Positions 1 to 12,957 of a stretch of 64,000 nt of DNA are shown piece by piece. The position numbers and the translations under genes are program-made. Origin of the DNA: Gordionus sp. m RMFG-2023 (Eukaryota > Nematomorpha > Gordioida > Chordodea > Parachordodidae); contig NC_088775.1 in the NCBI RefSeq assembly GCF_954871325.1, positions 43,749,561 through 43,813,560 of the forward strand, read 5' to 3'. How positions within the stretch are numbered: position 1 is the first letter of the stretch; every line of letters starts with the position of its first letter. The notes beneath the pieces were generated by a model, which saw nothing but the letters and a program-made list of their open reading frames with translations, was not told where the DNA came from and ran no database searches.

Positions 1-2189
1 ATGAGAATACAAGTAAAATGTTAACGATAACAACACATAGGGGTTTATTTGCGTTTTGTAGGCTATCATTTGGTTTAAAAGTTTCGGCGCCAATTTTTCA
101 AAGGACTATGACGGCGTTATTTCAGGGAATAAAAGGAGTAATGTATTATTTAGATGATTTTCTGATATCGGGTAAAACAGAAGAAGAGCACAATACTAGA
201 TTGGTTAAAGTGTTAGATATAATATTGGAAAATGGTTTAAGAGCCAATATGAATAAGAGTGTTTTTGGAGTAAAAGAAATTAAGTATTTAGGACATATTA
301 TTAAGGGTAATGAAATTACGCCAATTGCAAAGAATATTGATAAGATAATGAATATGAGAGCCCCGATTAATAAAACGGAAGTACAGGCGTTTTTAGGAGC
401 AACAAATTATTATCATCGTTTTGTTCAAAATTTTGCAGAAATTGCTACTCCGTTCTATATTTATTAAAGAGAAATAAAAAGTTTGAATGGGGAGAAGCAC
501 AGGAGAAAAGTTTCGAAAGATTGAAAATAAAGATGGTAGAGAAACCTATATTAAATTGTTTTAATGAGAGTTTAGATATTATATTAGCAGTTGATGCGTC
601 CAATGAAGGTATAGGAGGAGTATTGTTACAGATGATTGATAATATAGAGAAGCCTATTTTTATTATTGTCAAGACAGTTAAATAAGGCAGAAAAAAATTA
701 TTCAACTATAGAAAAGGAAGCGTTAGCAGTAAAATTTGGTCTAACTAAATGCAGAGAATATTTATTGGGCCAAAAGTTTTTGTTATATACTGATCACAAA
801 CCGTTGGTAGGACTATTTAGAAAAGATAATAAAGAGTTGATGATTTCGCCCAGGTTACAAAAATGGTTGTTATTGGTAGGTAATTTTGATTTTGAAATTA
901 GATACAGAGAAGGTAAATTAAATTGTTTACCAGATATTTTATCAAGATTATTCATAAAAGAAACAGAAGAGGAAGAAAGAGAGTCCAAAACCGATAATGT
1001 AGAAATATGTTTAGCAGAAGAGGAAGTGAATAATATTATAAGATCTTTGAAAGTAGATACTAGAGAGAAACCGATAACTTTGGAACTGGTAGATAATATA
1101 TCTAAACAAGATGAAGAATTAATGAGAATTAAAGCATGTTTGAAAGGAGACATAGAATGGAAAAATGAGGACAAAGCATTCAAAACCGTTAAGAATGAAT
1201 TATATATTGAAGACAATTGTCTGATGAGAGGATATCGTGTAGTAATTCCATGGACGTTAAGAAAAGATATTCTAGCAACGATACATATAGGACACCAAGG
1301 TATAGAAAGGATGAAAAATAAAGCACGGGAATATATTTGGTAACCCCAAATGAATAGGGAAATAGAAAGTTTAGCTAGAAGTTGTGATACCTGTAACATG
1401 TGGGCAAATGTACCATCAAAAAATAAAACAGATAAATGGCCAGAAACAGAGGTTCCAGGGAAAAGAATACATGTAGATTTTTTAGAATATGAAAAACAAA
1501 ATATTTTATCATGGTAGATGCTGGGTCGAAATGGATAGATTGTCAACAGGTGTCAGGTTTAACGACAAGAGTAGCCTTGACGAGAATAAAGGATTTTGTA
1601 GGTAAGTTTGGATAAATGGAAACTTTAGTTTCGGATGGAGGACCAGCGTTTAAAGGCAGAGTGTTTGACCAATTTTGTGAAAGTTGGAATATTAAGCATT
1701 TATTATCGCCATCACATTACCCGAGAAGTAATGGACAGGCTGAGAGAATGGTTTTCATTGTAAAAAGCTGGCTTAAGAAAGAAAAATATGGAGAAGGAAA
1801 ATGGTGGTTATTGTTATTAACTTACAATAACACTAAGACAGCCAAAGGGAAGTCATCTGCGGAGATATTTTTAGGTAGAAAAACAAAAATGGAATTAGAT
1901 TTTTTGAAAGAAAAAATAAAACAAAAGGATAATACATATGTGGAGAAATTTAAGGTTGAAAACTTAGTTTGGATTCTTATGTTTGATGGTCCAATTAAAT
2001 GGGGGAAGAGAATAATAAAGAGAAATTTAGGAAGAAAAGGAGTTGCGGTAGAAATTGAAGGACAAAAGGGAACTTGGTCTAGACATATCAAACAAGTAAG
2101 ACCTAGATACTTAGAGCAATAATATTGGAGATAATTATAGATAGAATGTTTTAGGATTTAGGAAAAAATATATATATTATGAGATGGAA

Positions 2190-2510
2190 ATTGATGATAG
2201 ACATAATTATGAGAATCATAATTTCTGACGATATGGAATTGATGATAGACATAATTATGAGAATCATAATTTCAGAGAATATAGAATTGATGATAAACAT
2301 AGTTATGAGAATCATAATTTCTGACGATATGGAATTGATGATAGACATAATAATGAGAATCATAATTCTAAGGATGATAAATTGATGAAGGACATAATTA
2401 TGAGAATCATAATTCTAAGGATGATAAATTGATGAAGGACATAATTATGAGAATCATATTTCTGATGATATGGAATTCATGATAGACATAGTTATGAGAA
2501 TCATAATTTA
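2190..2510 (+). repeat. 47-bp minisatellite inside Gypsy fossil A
   Basis: About seven head-to-tail copies of a 47-48 bp unit built around GACATAATTATGAGAATCAT. The unit contains a near-palindrome (ATGATTCTCATAATTATG). The array lies directly after the integrase region and before the downstream zinc-knuckle ORF. Small ORFs on both strands here only reflect the repeat. Confidence 0.85.
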
Positions 2511-2606
2511 TAGAGGAATAGAATAATTACGAGCGTATGAGAGATTATAGGAGATTATTAGATTTTTTTTAAAAAAAAAATTAAATTATATAGTAATTTG
2601 TTTTAG

Positions 2607-2929
2607 ATGGCTTCCTTCGTCAGAGTAGGAAATAAAATTATTAAAATAGAAATACGAGAGGTTGAAGGATCCGTAGAGTCGAAGAAATGGAAAGAAGCTT
2701 ACCGGTTGGAGGCACAACAAAAATATGGAGAGTTATTGCAAGAAGTAACGAAAAGACCAGAACAGATCAAGATTGGGTCAGGAGAAGTCGAATGAAGTGT
2801 TGGTCTTGCGGGGGCACCCACAAGTTACGTTACTGTCCAACTGCGGCGTTAACCTCCGGCAACAATACTCTGCTATCAGTAAGAGAGGATATTGACCAGC
2901 CTAAATCTTCCATACCAGTGGGTTTTTAA
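2607..2929 (+). other. Short zinc-knuckle-bearing ORFs downstream of integrase in Gypsy fossil A
   Basis: Between the minisatellite and the purine tract lies a stretch of unusually balanced base composition carrying two short open frames. One is a charged, helix-like peptide rich in Glu and Lys. The other contains a CX2CX3HX4C cluster (CWSCGGTHKLRYC) of the zinc-knuckle kind. Zinc knuckles normally belong to Gag, upstream of pol, so this position is unusual. It may be an accessory frame, a displaced Gag piece or captured sequence. I treat it as part of the fossil. Confidence 0.45.
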
Positions 2930-3277
2930 GGGGGTTGGTGTTGTAATTATTCAATTTTTCCGATTTTTTTTATATATTGTTATGTAATTATTTTTTTGAA
3001 TATTATAATTTTTTTATATTTGAATATAGAATTAGTTATTATTTTATTATAATTTTAGTTGGGCATTGTTAGTTCGCCATTCAAATTTGCAATTTGAATA
3101 TTAAAAAGATATATATAGGAAACAAAATCATTAAAAAAAATTCATTATTATTCAACCAACAATTATTTCAATTATTCACGGATTATTATTTTTCAATTTC
3201 AAATTAAAGGTTTGATGTTATAAATATTTAATCTTTAATCTTCCTTTTTTTATAATAATCAACGTCAAAATCCAACA
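2928..3277 (+). repeat. Purine tract and 3' LTR of Gypsy fossil A
   Basis: The purine run AAGGGGGTTGG ends at 2938 and is followed by a segment starting TGTTG and ending CAACA (2939-3277, 339 bp). That is the layout expected of a polypurine tract followed by an LTR with short inverted ends. The LTR is AT-rich and has a TATA-like GATATATATAGG near 3108. The matching 5' LTR is outside the window. Confidence 0.65.
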
Positions 3278-3417
3278 AGGTATTCTTATATTTTTCAATT
3301 TTTCACAATGTAATAACTAGTAGTATTCTTGTAGCATCATACCATATCAAACACTTATTCATCAAAGCATCCATTAAAATAATATCTAACATTTACCATC
3401 TTATACATCATAAACAT

Positions 3418-3622
<205 letters not shown>

Positions 3623-3683
3623 ATAATATGTATATAAAAGCCGTGTCATAGTCACAGTATCACACTTTATAGTATATATTTAA

Positions 3684-3800
3684 AAAATCGTCAACTTTGA
3701 AAAGGGCCGGTGGCCTAATCGGCAAGAGCGTCACTTATGAAGCTGATGGCTTTGGGTTCGAATCCCAGCAATGCATTTTTTTTGTTAATCTAACTTTGTA
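3684..3800 (+). repeat. tRNA-like (SINE-type) repeat, copy 1
   Basis: The segment 3704-3775 has an A-box-like TGGCCTAATCGGCAAGAGC and a perfect B box (GGTTCGAATCC) at tRNA-like spacing, with a T-arm-like stem around the B box. The acceptor ends do not pair, so it is not a functional tRNA. The preceding AAAAAATCGT and the box spacing match a second copy at 63340-63430, which shows it is a dispersed RNA-polymerase-III-type repeat. Confidence 0.65.
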
Positions 3801-4268
3801 TACTTTTTTTTAATTATATTAATTTCCTTATTTTTTTTAATTTTTATTATTTATGTACAATAAAAAATTTAATTTTGCCAGATGAGGGTTTTGTATATTG
3901 TTATCATGGAAACAGATTTCGGATTTTCTTTTAGTAAGAATGGGTCTTTTAAAATTGGCTTCAAGAAATTAAAACCAATTATTTTAGGAAGAGCATCACA
4001 GATTGTTCCATCATCAAGATGCCAAATAATTATATCAAATCAAATTTAGATTTAAGATAATGGATGAGATAATGAATACCAAGGTAAAATAAACGAGGAC
4101 GTTTCCCCCTGCTGGATCCTTTTGTCAGAATCTATAACATGTGGGCTGAATAAGAAGTTTTAATGTTACAGTATGTCTCTAGGAATTTTGAATAACGAAA
4201 ATTTGGGATAAATACAATTTATGAAATGTTAACAAAATTTGCTATTATTAAAGTCTACTTTGATAATA
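3801..4268. other. Unannotated AT-rich spacer
   Basis: I see no gene, RNA or clear repeat here. The base composition rises briefly around 3900-4150, which may mark old coding sequence, but no protein family is recognisable. Confidence 0.5.
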
Positions 4269-4276
4269 GCCATGTT

Positions 4277-6182
4277 CAGGCGCGTACGCAGCGGGGGGGG
4301 GGATCCCCTCCCCTTCCCAAAGCCAAAAAATGCAGATGCCGGATTATATTTTTCAAAAATATTATTGTTTATATTCATTTATATTTGTTAATATTTATTC
4401 CTATCTCATATATATATTTAATTACATTTATTTATCATATTCGTCTACTAAGTTATTTTATCAATTAATTTCAACTTTTAGTTTTCCTTGGCCTAATATT
4501 TACCTATTATTTTCAAATTTCTAGTAGCGTAATATTTATCTAAATTTCTAGTCAAATAGTAATTATCTATGAAACTCCTTGTCCAGGGAGAAAGAAATTG
4601 CAAACTTGTCCAACGAGATCTATGATATTTCAGTAAAAGCATTAATAATCGGCTCTTCTAATTCCATAAAAGCTGTTACTGCTTGATGGCGGATGAAAGA
4701 AATATTTCCTCAAAAGAAAGAAAATTATTGGATTCAATACTTATTCCAAGTTTTTTTTCTCATTAGAATGTATTATTTAATTATACACCTATTTTATGTA
4801 ATATTTTTCAAAAACATGCATGACTTGATTAAGAAGATGAGAATAGCGGAGAGCATTTTATTAGAACTCAAGAAAATTAGAGCTAATGTTGATGAAGAAT
4901 TTCATATTTTATGTTATTGTTGAGTCAAAAGCAGAGCTATACGTGTTTAATATTTGACTCCCTAGACTTGCAGCAAGACAAACTCATCGTCAAAGGATCA
5001 GTAGAAGAGTACTATAAAACAAATGTCCCTTCTCTTACATGTATTTATAACCCAAATAAATGAATAGTTTTTAATTCATCATGCACTTACCAATCTGTAG
5101 ATCTTCCACAAAAGCCTTCCCAACCTTTTTTAGATAGTGATAGAAAAAAAAAAAATTTGTTAGATTTTTATCATTAATTGCTGAATAATTATAAAAGATT
5201 GACTATGATATAGTCCTAAAAAATGCTATGGATGCTTTGCATATTTCAAACACATTTTAGATTATATTCCCAATGTATTAAAATGGTTGCATATATATTA
5301 GCAACTCTTCCCATTTGTAAACTAATGAGAGAACATTACAGAGTCCTGCAGAGGTACCATTTTCAGGGCACGGCCCGGCTTTTTTTTCAAACATTTTTTT
5401 CTGCCGGGCCCGAATTTTTTAAAATAAATTATATTTATTTTTTACCTTTATAGCTAATAATGGCGATTTCAAATATTTGGTTTTAAAATATACAACCCGA
5501 CCCGGATATTCTTTAAAAAAAATTTGCAGGTCCAGCCCGTGTTTTTTAAAAAAAATATTTTAGGCCCGGGTCGAGTATATTTAAAAAAATTAAAATACGG
5601 TCAGGCCCGGGGGTCGGGTCTGCAAGTCTCTGAAAAACAAACCTAAGTACAACTTCTGAAAGTAGATTGAATGGTTTGAATATTCATAGGCATTTAACGC
5701 CGCAAGGATGAGATAATTGAAAAATTAGCACAATCCCAACGAAGATTGGATTTTACATTGTAAATATATAACATACAAAATACAATTATTCCTAAGAAAC
5801 TTTTTGTGTATTAATTTATATTTCCAAAATTTAAATTTTTTATACTTTATATATAAATTTTAAAGGCTCAAAAAATTCAAATTTCTATTTTGGGTCATTT
5901 AAGTGATTCATATGGTGGTTAATTCACTTTATATTTTATAATTCACATTTTCTTTATAGTTTTTCAATGCCGCCAGTTATATCCGTTTAATATTTTTTAA
6001 TTCACATTTATTTTAGTTTTTTATATGCCGGTTCTATATATAAAAATTTTTAAAATACACATTAATTTAAAATTGTGTATTAGAAATAGTTATTAGTCCT
6101 AATAAATTTATGCTTATATTTCTTAAAAAATTTTATTATCCCCCCCCCCTCCCCCCATACCAAATTCCTGCGTACGCGCCTG
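4277..6182 (+). mobile_element. hAT-type DNA transposon remnant with perfect 8-bp target duplication
   Basis: The element begins CAGGCGCGTACGCAG and ends with the exact inverse, 15 bp of perfect terminal inverted repeat, each followed inward by a long G (or C) run. It is flanked on both sides by GCCATGTT, an exact 8-bp duplication, as hAT superfamily transposases make. The interior (about 4560-5350, plus strand) holds weak remains of a transposase: a peptide near 5280 (ILATLPICK) resembles the start of the hAT C-terminal dimerisation region. The rest is too decayed to read. A GGCCCG-rich repeat is nested inside it. The exact duplication suggests the insertion itself is fairly young even though its content is decayed. 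Confidence 0.85.
5350..5637. repeat. Nested GGCCCG-rich modular repeat
   Basis: Blocks of CCCGG/GGCCCGGG alternate with T- or A-rich spacers over about 290 bp. The segment starts CAGAGGTACC and ends AAGTCTCTG, so it has weak CAGAG-type inverted ends. Similar GGCCCG blocks with the same spacing occur at 14.58, 21.41-21.79, 29.76-30.0 and 31.68 kb. It is probably a non-autonomous hAT-like family with GC-rich subterminal repeats. No target duplication is clear for this copy. Confidence 0.45.
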
Positions 6183-6273
6183 GCCATGTTAGGAGGAGGA
6201 TTTTGGAATACAAATGGCATGTGTAGCTATGCCTTCTCCTTTAACACCAAATCCTAATTGATAAGTATACTTA

Positions 6274-7600
6274 AGTGGCGTATCCAGGATTTTCTTTTTT
6301 TTGGGGGGGGGGGGGGATTTTTTTTGAGGGCTTTGACCCAAACAGCTCTTACCTGGCCTTCGGCCAGCTTTTTTCCGGCCTTCGACTGGGTCTTATATTT
6401 TAGCTATTCTATTAAATTATTCATAATTTAATAAAAATTTTATTTCTATTTTTAACTATTATTTACTAATTCGTGCTTATGGATATTACAAGCCTATTTA
6501 TTATTTTAAGTTAGGTATATTATATTTAATAAAGTTTTTTTAAATGTAAAGTTGAAATAAAGTTTAATGTCATTTTTTCTATAAAATTTGCTTTAAAAAC
6601 TAGCCTCAGCTTAAATTCTCATACAATATAAGTAGAATATAATTTTTTTATTGAAAATACTAATAGTAGTGTGTATAAAATATTGACTAGAAAATAATTA
6701 AAAAAACAAGTTTTTTTTAACTTCTTATCAAATACAATATTATACAAAAATTTTAAGTAAATACTATAATTATAATGTGATTTTTAATTTTCGTGGGAAT
6801 ATTGCCAATTCATCAAGAATTTCGTTTGTCGTTGGAACAAAACCTCTGTGGATATTTAACAGAGCTAACCCATTTAGTCGAGATTCGGAAGTAGTACTTC
6901 TTAATTATCTTTCAACCTTCTCAAGTTGGAAAAAGTCCTTTCATTCGTACATGTTGTAATAGACAAACATGCAAGAATATAAAACAATTTCAAATTATTA
7001 GGAAATTGAGCCAAGGTTTCTTTACACCGATTGAGTGCATCAATAGCATGCTCAGGTAAAATAGCTAAACATAGTAAATATTTATACTATAATTCAAATT
7101 CACTGATTAAATTTATTTCAGTCAATATCATAGGAATAAAATTTTGCTAAATATTAAATCTTACCAATAGTGGCATTAGAAAACGAAGAAGGATCTTTGG
7201 GTAATAAAACTTGAAGATTGTTAAAGACTTGTTTTTTATCTAAAAACTGTATTTTTATTTGCGATAAAAAAGTATCTAAGAATGGGATGAAAATGGATAT
7301 TTTATAATATTCTTCAATTGAGCCAATATTTATTTTACATCTCAATAATTGCCTATGTGCTAGACGAGGTTTAATTAGTGTTATATTATAAAATTTAGCT
7401 TTCGATTCAACGTCTATATAAATATTATGAAAATATTCATCTACATTCATTCTTATTTATATTTTCCGCCAAATCAATAACCTGAACCAAATCTAAATTT
7501 GGTGTTTATAAATTTCTACAAAGTGAACTATAGGAAAATACTTTATTGATGCAACTAGCAGCATGATAAACTCTGATTGATCAATTGAATTCAATAATGA
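6274..7600 (-). pseudogene. hAT transposase fossil (52-kDa repressor / DUF4371-like)
   Basis: Reading leftward, 7450-7154 encodes a peptide with SIEEYYKISIFIPFLDTFLSQI, typical of the middle of the THAP/P52rIPK-like hAT transposases. About 6960-6780 encodes the C-terminal dimerisation region (a NERTFSNLRRLK-like motif, then LNxLALLxIHRE-like residues), now interrupted by stops. The end at 6274 carries AGTGGCGTATCCAGG followed by a long G run, which looks like the 3' terminal repeat. I did not find a matching 5' end, so the element is probably truncated. It is a dead DNA transposon, not a host gene. Confidence 0.7.
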
Positions 7601-10600
7601 TAAAGCTTCTGACAACACATTACTTTTTTTCATGTTCAGCCTTATTTAACTTTTGTATTTCTATTTCTATTTCTTCTATTCTACAAAATGGAAATAAAAT
7701 GAAAAATTATAGATATTTATTAATAATTAAAATATTATTAAAAATACTTATTAATTCTAACATATTTTTTGAATTTTATAAAATTATTATATATAATAAT
7801 AAAATAAATTACCGTTTGATTTCAATCTCTTTGACTAAAAATTTTTACATTTTATTAATATTTTTGAATAATGTTAATGTACTCACAAGGAAAGGAAATT
7901 TTAATAAAATTTATTTATAAAAAATAAGTTTTCAGTCAAATTTGCGATGTACGTGCCTGTAATAAGTTAAGACTCTGGGTTTTGACCCATGGCAATTATT
8001 TTTGCTAATAATCTTCTAAATAGCCCATTGCAATGGGGTGGACACCACCAGTGGTTGTGAGATAATCAGGTTTGCCCCCATGATTGAATCGAATCTATTT
8101 TATGGCAGGTCTTTTAAGAGTATTTAGAAAGGTTTTAAAAGTGATTCGAAGTGAGAGAGCAAAAACCATTGCGTCTGAATGTGGAAAATTTCTTAAAAGA
8201 ATTGATAAATATCATAACTCACAAATCATATTTTTTTCCCCCATATTTTTCATAATATATTTGGCATTTTTTTCTAAAGATTTTTAGAAATCTTGGAAGG
8301 ATGCATACAGCTAATCTATTCCTCTCGTTTGACTATTATTCTAATTCATCCATCGTCAAATGAAGGTAAAATTTATTATTTATTCATACGGAGAAAATTC
8401 TGATTACCCGTCATTCTTGACGGGCTTTCAGCTAGTAATATAATAATAATACTATTAAAGTATAAAGGGAGTACAATATAGTAGGGTATACTAATGAATA
8501 ATTTGTACATATTAACTTAAAAGAATAATTATTTTATTTAATTTACCATATTCATTTATATTAAAGTATTTAGTTCTAAAATTGTAGATAAACCTATTTA
8601 ATTAATATATAATAAAAAATAAGTATTTTGGGGGTTTAAGCCGGACATGTTCTTCGTTTTAATACTAATTTTCAAGGATGGACTGGGACAGAACGGAACT
8701 AACGTTTAGACGGACTTTTCACATTATATAGACGTGATGCCGTGAATTTGGGATTTCAAATCGTGACTGGGGGTGATGAATATATCTCAAAAGTTCCCGA
8801 GCATGAATAAAAATTTTGCGTGCTACGGAAAATTTAAAATTGTTTTTAGAAATTTAACCTTCTAATTTAATAATTGAAATGTATCTTTTAAAATTAATAT
8901 TTTGTAAAAGGTTAATTTTGTTAAACGGCCAGATTAAGATTTTAGCCTAGATAATATTATGTAAGCCTTAAGATTTTTCTCATTGATGACAGAAAGGTGG
9001 CCTCTATTTGCCAAATCTCGAGACCTCTACATAATATTATTAGTCATTTTTAAAATCGACCCAATACGGGCATATTTCAAAGAAATTACTGATATTTAAC
9101 AAAAAATATGAGTAAATAATAAGAACTTTTCAGAATTTCAAATAATGATTTGAGCTTGTTTTTATTTTAAAAAAAACTTATTTATTAATTTTCATTAAAT
9201 TTTCAAAAATTGTCAATTTTAAATACTCTTTTCACAGAAAATAAGAGTAAAATTTTATCAGCTCCAATTATCGTTGAGTAATTACTATATTTTTAGCTAT
9301 TTAAACTAATTTTTAGCCGGCCTAAAACTATTTTGGCCTCTGGGTTTTCCTTAAAATAGAGCAGCTCAAATTTGAAAGATATTTTAGTATAAATTAGACG
9401 CCTAAATGTTAACGGATTTTCTCCGGCACGCGTCTGTAGTTTAACCGAATTAGCCAATTTAATGATTACCCAACCAGTTCGATTTCCAGTAAACTATATT
9501 ATAGGCAATCATCGCTTACTAGGAGGAAAGATAAACGCAACTAAAATAAAAAAATATTGGCATTCTTCATTTTTTAGATAAAAGTTTTTATTTATAAATA
9601 TGATGTGAATTTATAAATAGTCCGTATTTTTTTAAGAGTGACGGGCGTGATCAAAATTTTGTCTTTCGTACGTGGGCGAGTCGAGCTAAAAAAAATGAGC
9701 TTCGAGTGTGATTAGGCGTGGAATTTTTTGTCAGCTAAAAAAAATTAGGCCATATGAAAAAATATAAAACAATTATTAAAAACAAATCAATGTTATTTAG
9801 TCAAAGTGCAGGCCACAAAATAGCGTAAACAAACAGCTTATATGAAGGTACATCTAACATTTCATTTTAAGAAAATCGTCACCTTAAACTATGCCGGTGC
9901 TGCCTATAGGTCAAACATGCAAGTCTCTAGGTAAGGAAAATTTTAATATTGTCAGAATCCGAACATATGAACAAGCAACACTGTGTAAATTTCATACATT
10001 TATTTCTAAAAGTATATTTTATTAAAAATAAACCATGCATTTTACAATATTTTTAAATAACAAAAATGTCTAAAGAGTTCAAGGTTTGCATAATGAAGCA
10101 TATTCAACATTGTCATAATTATAATTAATTTAAAAGAATTGATAACAAGATTGTTTCAATACAACATAGTTTTATATATTTTTATATCATAAAAAATCTT
10201 TAAAAATTTTAATAACAATAAAATGAACAATCTTTAAAAAAAATCAATAAATTTGGAATATTGAGTTTTTTGTTTGACTAAGAATCTTATAAAATCTCAA
10301 TATAAGACGTCAGGGTAGAGAATAAAAATAAACAAAAAAAATTATTGATGGCTATTTAATATATAAGGAATAGCTATATTTTTTTTAAATGTAAAAATTG
10401 AATGTCTAAAAAAACAATTATAATAAAATCATATAATAAAAATAAAAAAACATCATTTTAAATATGCGGGCATTTTTTGATATATCCCACCATGGTATGG
10501 AATCGAAGTAATCGGCTTGTTACACCCCATAAGTATATGTCTAGGTATCTTATATATATAAATATATAATATACAACAAATGCTAAATAAGAAGTAATAA

Positions 10601-12360
10601 TTTAATATTAAATTCTCATAGATCATGCATAAGGCCATTCATTGGGTAGGTTTTTTATAGAACAATATTTTTCGTTTCTGTGTTAATTACATTTTTTAGT
10701 TATCGGTATAGGAAAATCGATACTTTTTTATCTTAAAATTTTTTAAACCTCTTTGTAATTTACATTATAAAATGTTTAATTTTATAAATATTTCGAACTT
10801 AAATGAGGTTGGATCCAAACCCAGAGAATAAAGCAAAGAAAGAGGAACTGTTATAAATTAGTTAAATTACAAATCTCATAATAAAATTGTAACTACTGAG
10901 AATTACATTATGGTGAAAATTTGAGCAATTAATTTTTCACATATAGATTAGAGATTTTTTTTTACCATCTTCCTATTAAAAGGCTACTAAGCCATCCAGG
11001 ACACAGGCAAATTTCTAAATAGCAACAATCAATTTATAAATTTTCATATAAGTCAAAAATAAATATCATTCGAATTGAATTAAATATATAAATAATTTAT
11101 TCTGGAATAGTTGTAGATAATTTGTTCCAGGGTCGTGCTTAGATTTATGGCGGCCCAATAAAACTCCGTTTGCCTAAACTTATAGTTATATCGAAAATTT
11201 TCAGACATTTTGTTAAATAAAAATATTTAGAAAGCATATATAAAGGTCATTTATTAAATTATGATATAAATAGATATGAATAACAAGCATGTGCAAACGG
11301 TTGAGTGGGGGCGGGGCAGCTGCCGTTGGTCGCCAAATTTTGTTTCTTGTGGAGACCAAATTATAGTCGAAATCAATTATTTTTAGCTTCTAACCATAAA
11401 TTTACTTCCAAGGTTATCTTGTGATTCATGAGAAAAAAATTCAAAATTTATTTTTAACGAAATTAACCTTACCTACTGAAATAATTTGCCTTTAAGATAA
11501 AAAAAATTTGTCTACACCATAGATTCTTCATTTGATACATATACTTTTTGTGGGTATACTTTAGATTACCCACATCTAAATTGAGTTTGTATTTTAATTA
11601 AGATTTAGATTCGAATATTATAATATATATTTAATACTAGTTACAGACCCTTAAAAAATGACAAAATTAATAAAAAAAATTACTGTTTTAGTAAATTAAA
11701 TTATCCGAATGTGCTATATATTTAATTTCATAGGCTATAAGAAGTTTTCAAAATGGGAAGAAGAAACTAATTTAATTCTGAGGCTGAGCGGAAAAGAAAG
11801 AAGCGAGAAGCTAATTCCGTGTGCCAAAACTTTCAAATAAGCAATTAGTTTTCAAAAACAATTTTCAAATGAAGACTATGACTGGAAACATTTTTCAGAT
11901 CATATAAAGGATGAGTCCTCAACACGTTGATAGTCTGCACCAATGGGTTGAGTTAAAAAAATCTAATTGATAAAAATAGTAGTGATTAACTACCTAACAC
12001 GGGGATTATATACGAGAATTATCAATCGGGATTATATGGTTTTGGAGATGGAGGAAAGTTAGAGAATAATTGCTGGGGATTATGGAATGGGATGAGGATG
12101 TTTATGATTGTAAGAGTATGATGTTGTTATCGGATTATATTTGATCAATATTATTTGTATAAAAGGTCTATTTGATTGCAATAAAGAATTACATGAATCC
12201 AAGTTATAAATCATTAGTTTAGACAAAAATATTTATTCGAGGAAGTATAAAACTCAACCATCAAAAATTGTAAATATATTAATTTATAATCGAAATTTGA
12301 TATCATTTTATTTAACCACATTCCTCTAATTACAAATAGTTATATTCATAATTATTACCT
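7601..12360. other. AT-rich intergenic stretch with no recognised gene
   Basis: I see no supported gene over 4.7 kb. A transposon-end-like CAGGGTCGTGCTTAGATTT occurs at about 11128 and a GC-rich block (GGGGGCGGGGCAGCTGCC) at about 11308, which may be two ends of a small decayed element. Near 11755-11830 a plus-strand peptide rich in Arg and Lys (SEAERKRKKREAN) is reminiscent of the N-terminus of some hAT transposases, but there is too little to call. Small ORFs here are short and of low complexity. Confidence 0.5.
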
Positions 12361-12369
12361 TGGAAATCG

Positions 12370-12620
12370 ATTTCAAAATGAAATTACTAACATAATAGAA
12401 GATACTATTGTGGATTTTGTTGATGCTATTAAAAAGGTAATATATTTTTTCGTAATAAATAATATCGTAGTTATACGATACTTGGATGGAACTTAGCAAC
12501 AGCTCTGTTGAAATAAATAATCGATTTGCTGGTCGATTACAGTCTGGCCAAGTCTGGGTAAGAGCATTTTTGACTTTAAAAATTTATTTGTCTGCAATTT
12601 ATGGGATTATATATGCTAGG
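12370..12620 (+). other. Possible small exons, unrecognised
   Basis: Two short plus-strand stretches have splice-like borders. About 12371-12436 encodes a peptide containing EITNIIEDTIVDFVDAIKK and ends at a GT. About 12496-12555 begins after TTAG, encodes NSSVEINNRFAGRLQSGQVW and ends at GTAAGAG. I do not recognise a family. They could be the end of a gene converging on MFSD1, or decayed transposon. Weakly supported. Confidence 0.2.
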
Positions 12621-12722
12621 TCAGTTAAAGGTAAAATGTTACATATTTTTAAAAATAAATTGTTATTATCTTGCGTGGAATTCATATTTTATTTTTGTTA
12701 ATGAAACATAAAATTTTTTTAC

Positions 12723-12797
12723 CTACCTTTATTATAAAAGTATCAATCTACCTTTATTATAAAAGTATCAATCTACCTTTATTATAAAAGTATCAAT
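12723..12797 (+). repeat. 25-bp tandem triplication
   Basis: Three perfect or near-perfect copies of a 25-bp unit beginning CTACCTTTATTATAAAAG lie just beyond the end of the MFSD1 coding region. They have no coding content. Confidence 0.9.
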
Positions 12798-12957
12798 TTT
12801 GTTAATTGTGTATCATATTTTTCCTAAAAATGTATTTGGATTACTATTGACACATCTTTTTAGAATTTGTATTGGTCTGGGATATGATATATTTTAAAAG
12901 CATTTAACAACTCTTCTATTTATCCCCTCAAAAAATATATATTCTGGCTAGGGGACC

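Larger units (their letters stand above)
1..3277 (+). mobile_element. Ty3/Gypsy LTR retrotransposon fossil A, 3' half
   Basis: The window begins inside the reverse transcriptase of a Ty3/Gypsy pol region. In order it shows RT (about 1-460, with the YLDD catalytic box and a later FLGATNYYHRF motif), the RT connection and RNase H (about 470-960, with the TDHKPL motif), an integrase zinc-binding and core region (about 1280-2000, with a SNGQAERM motif), a minisatellite, a short zinc-knuckle ORF, a purine tract and a 3' LTR. The order and motifs are those of Metaviridae-type elements. It is broken in a few places and its 5' part lies outside the window. The reading frames are still long, so it is not among the oldest fossils here. 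Nearly the same RT sequence recurs at 37.5 kb, so at least two copies of this family are present. Confidence 0.9.

Noticed and set aside
3704-3775. Functional tRNA gene
   Set aside because: A and B boxes are good, but the 5' and 3' ends cannot form an acceptor stem, and a homologous copy lies in a transposable element at 63.36 kb.
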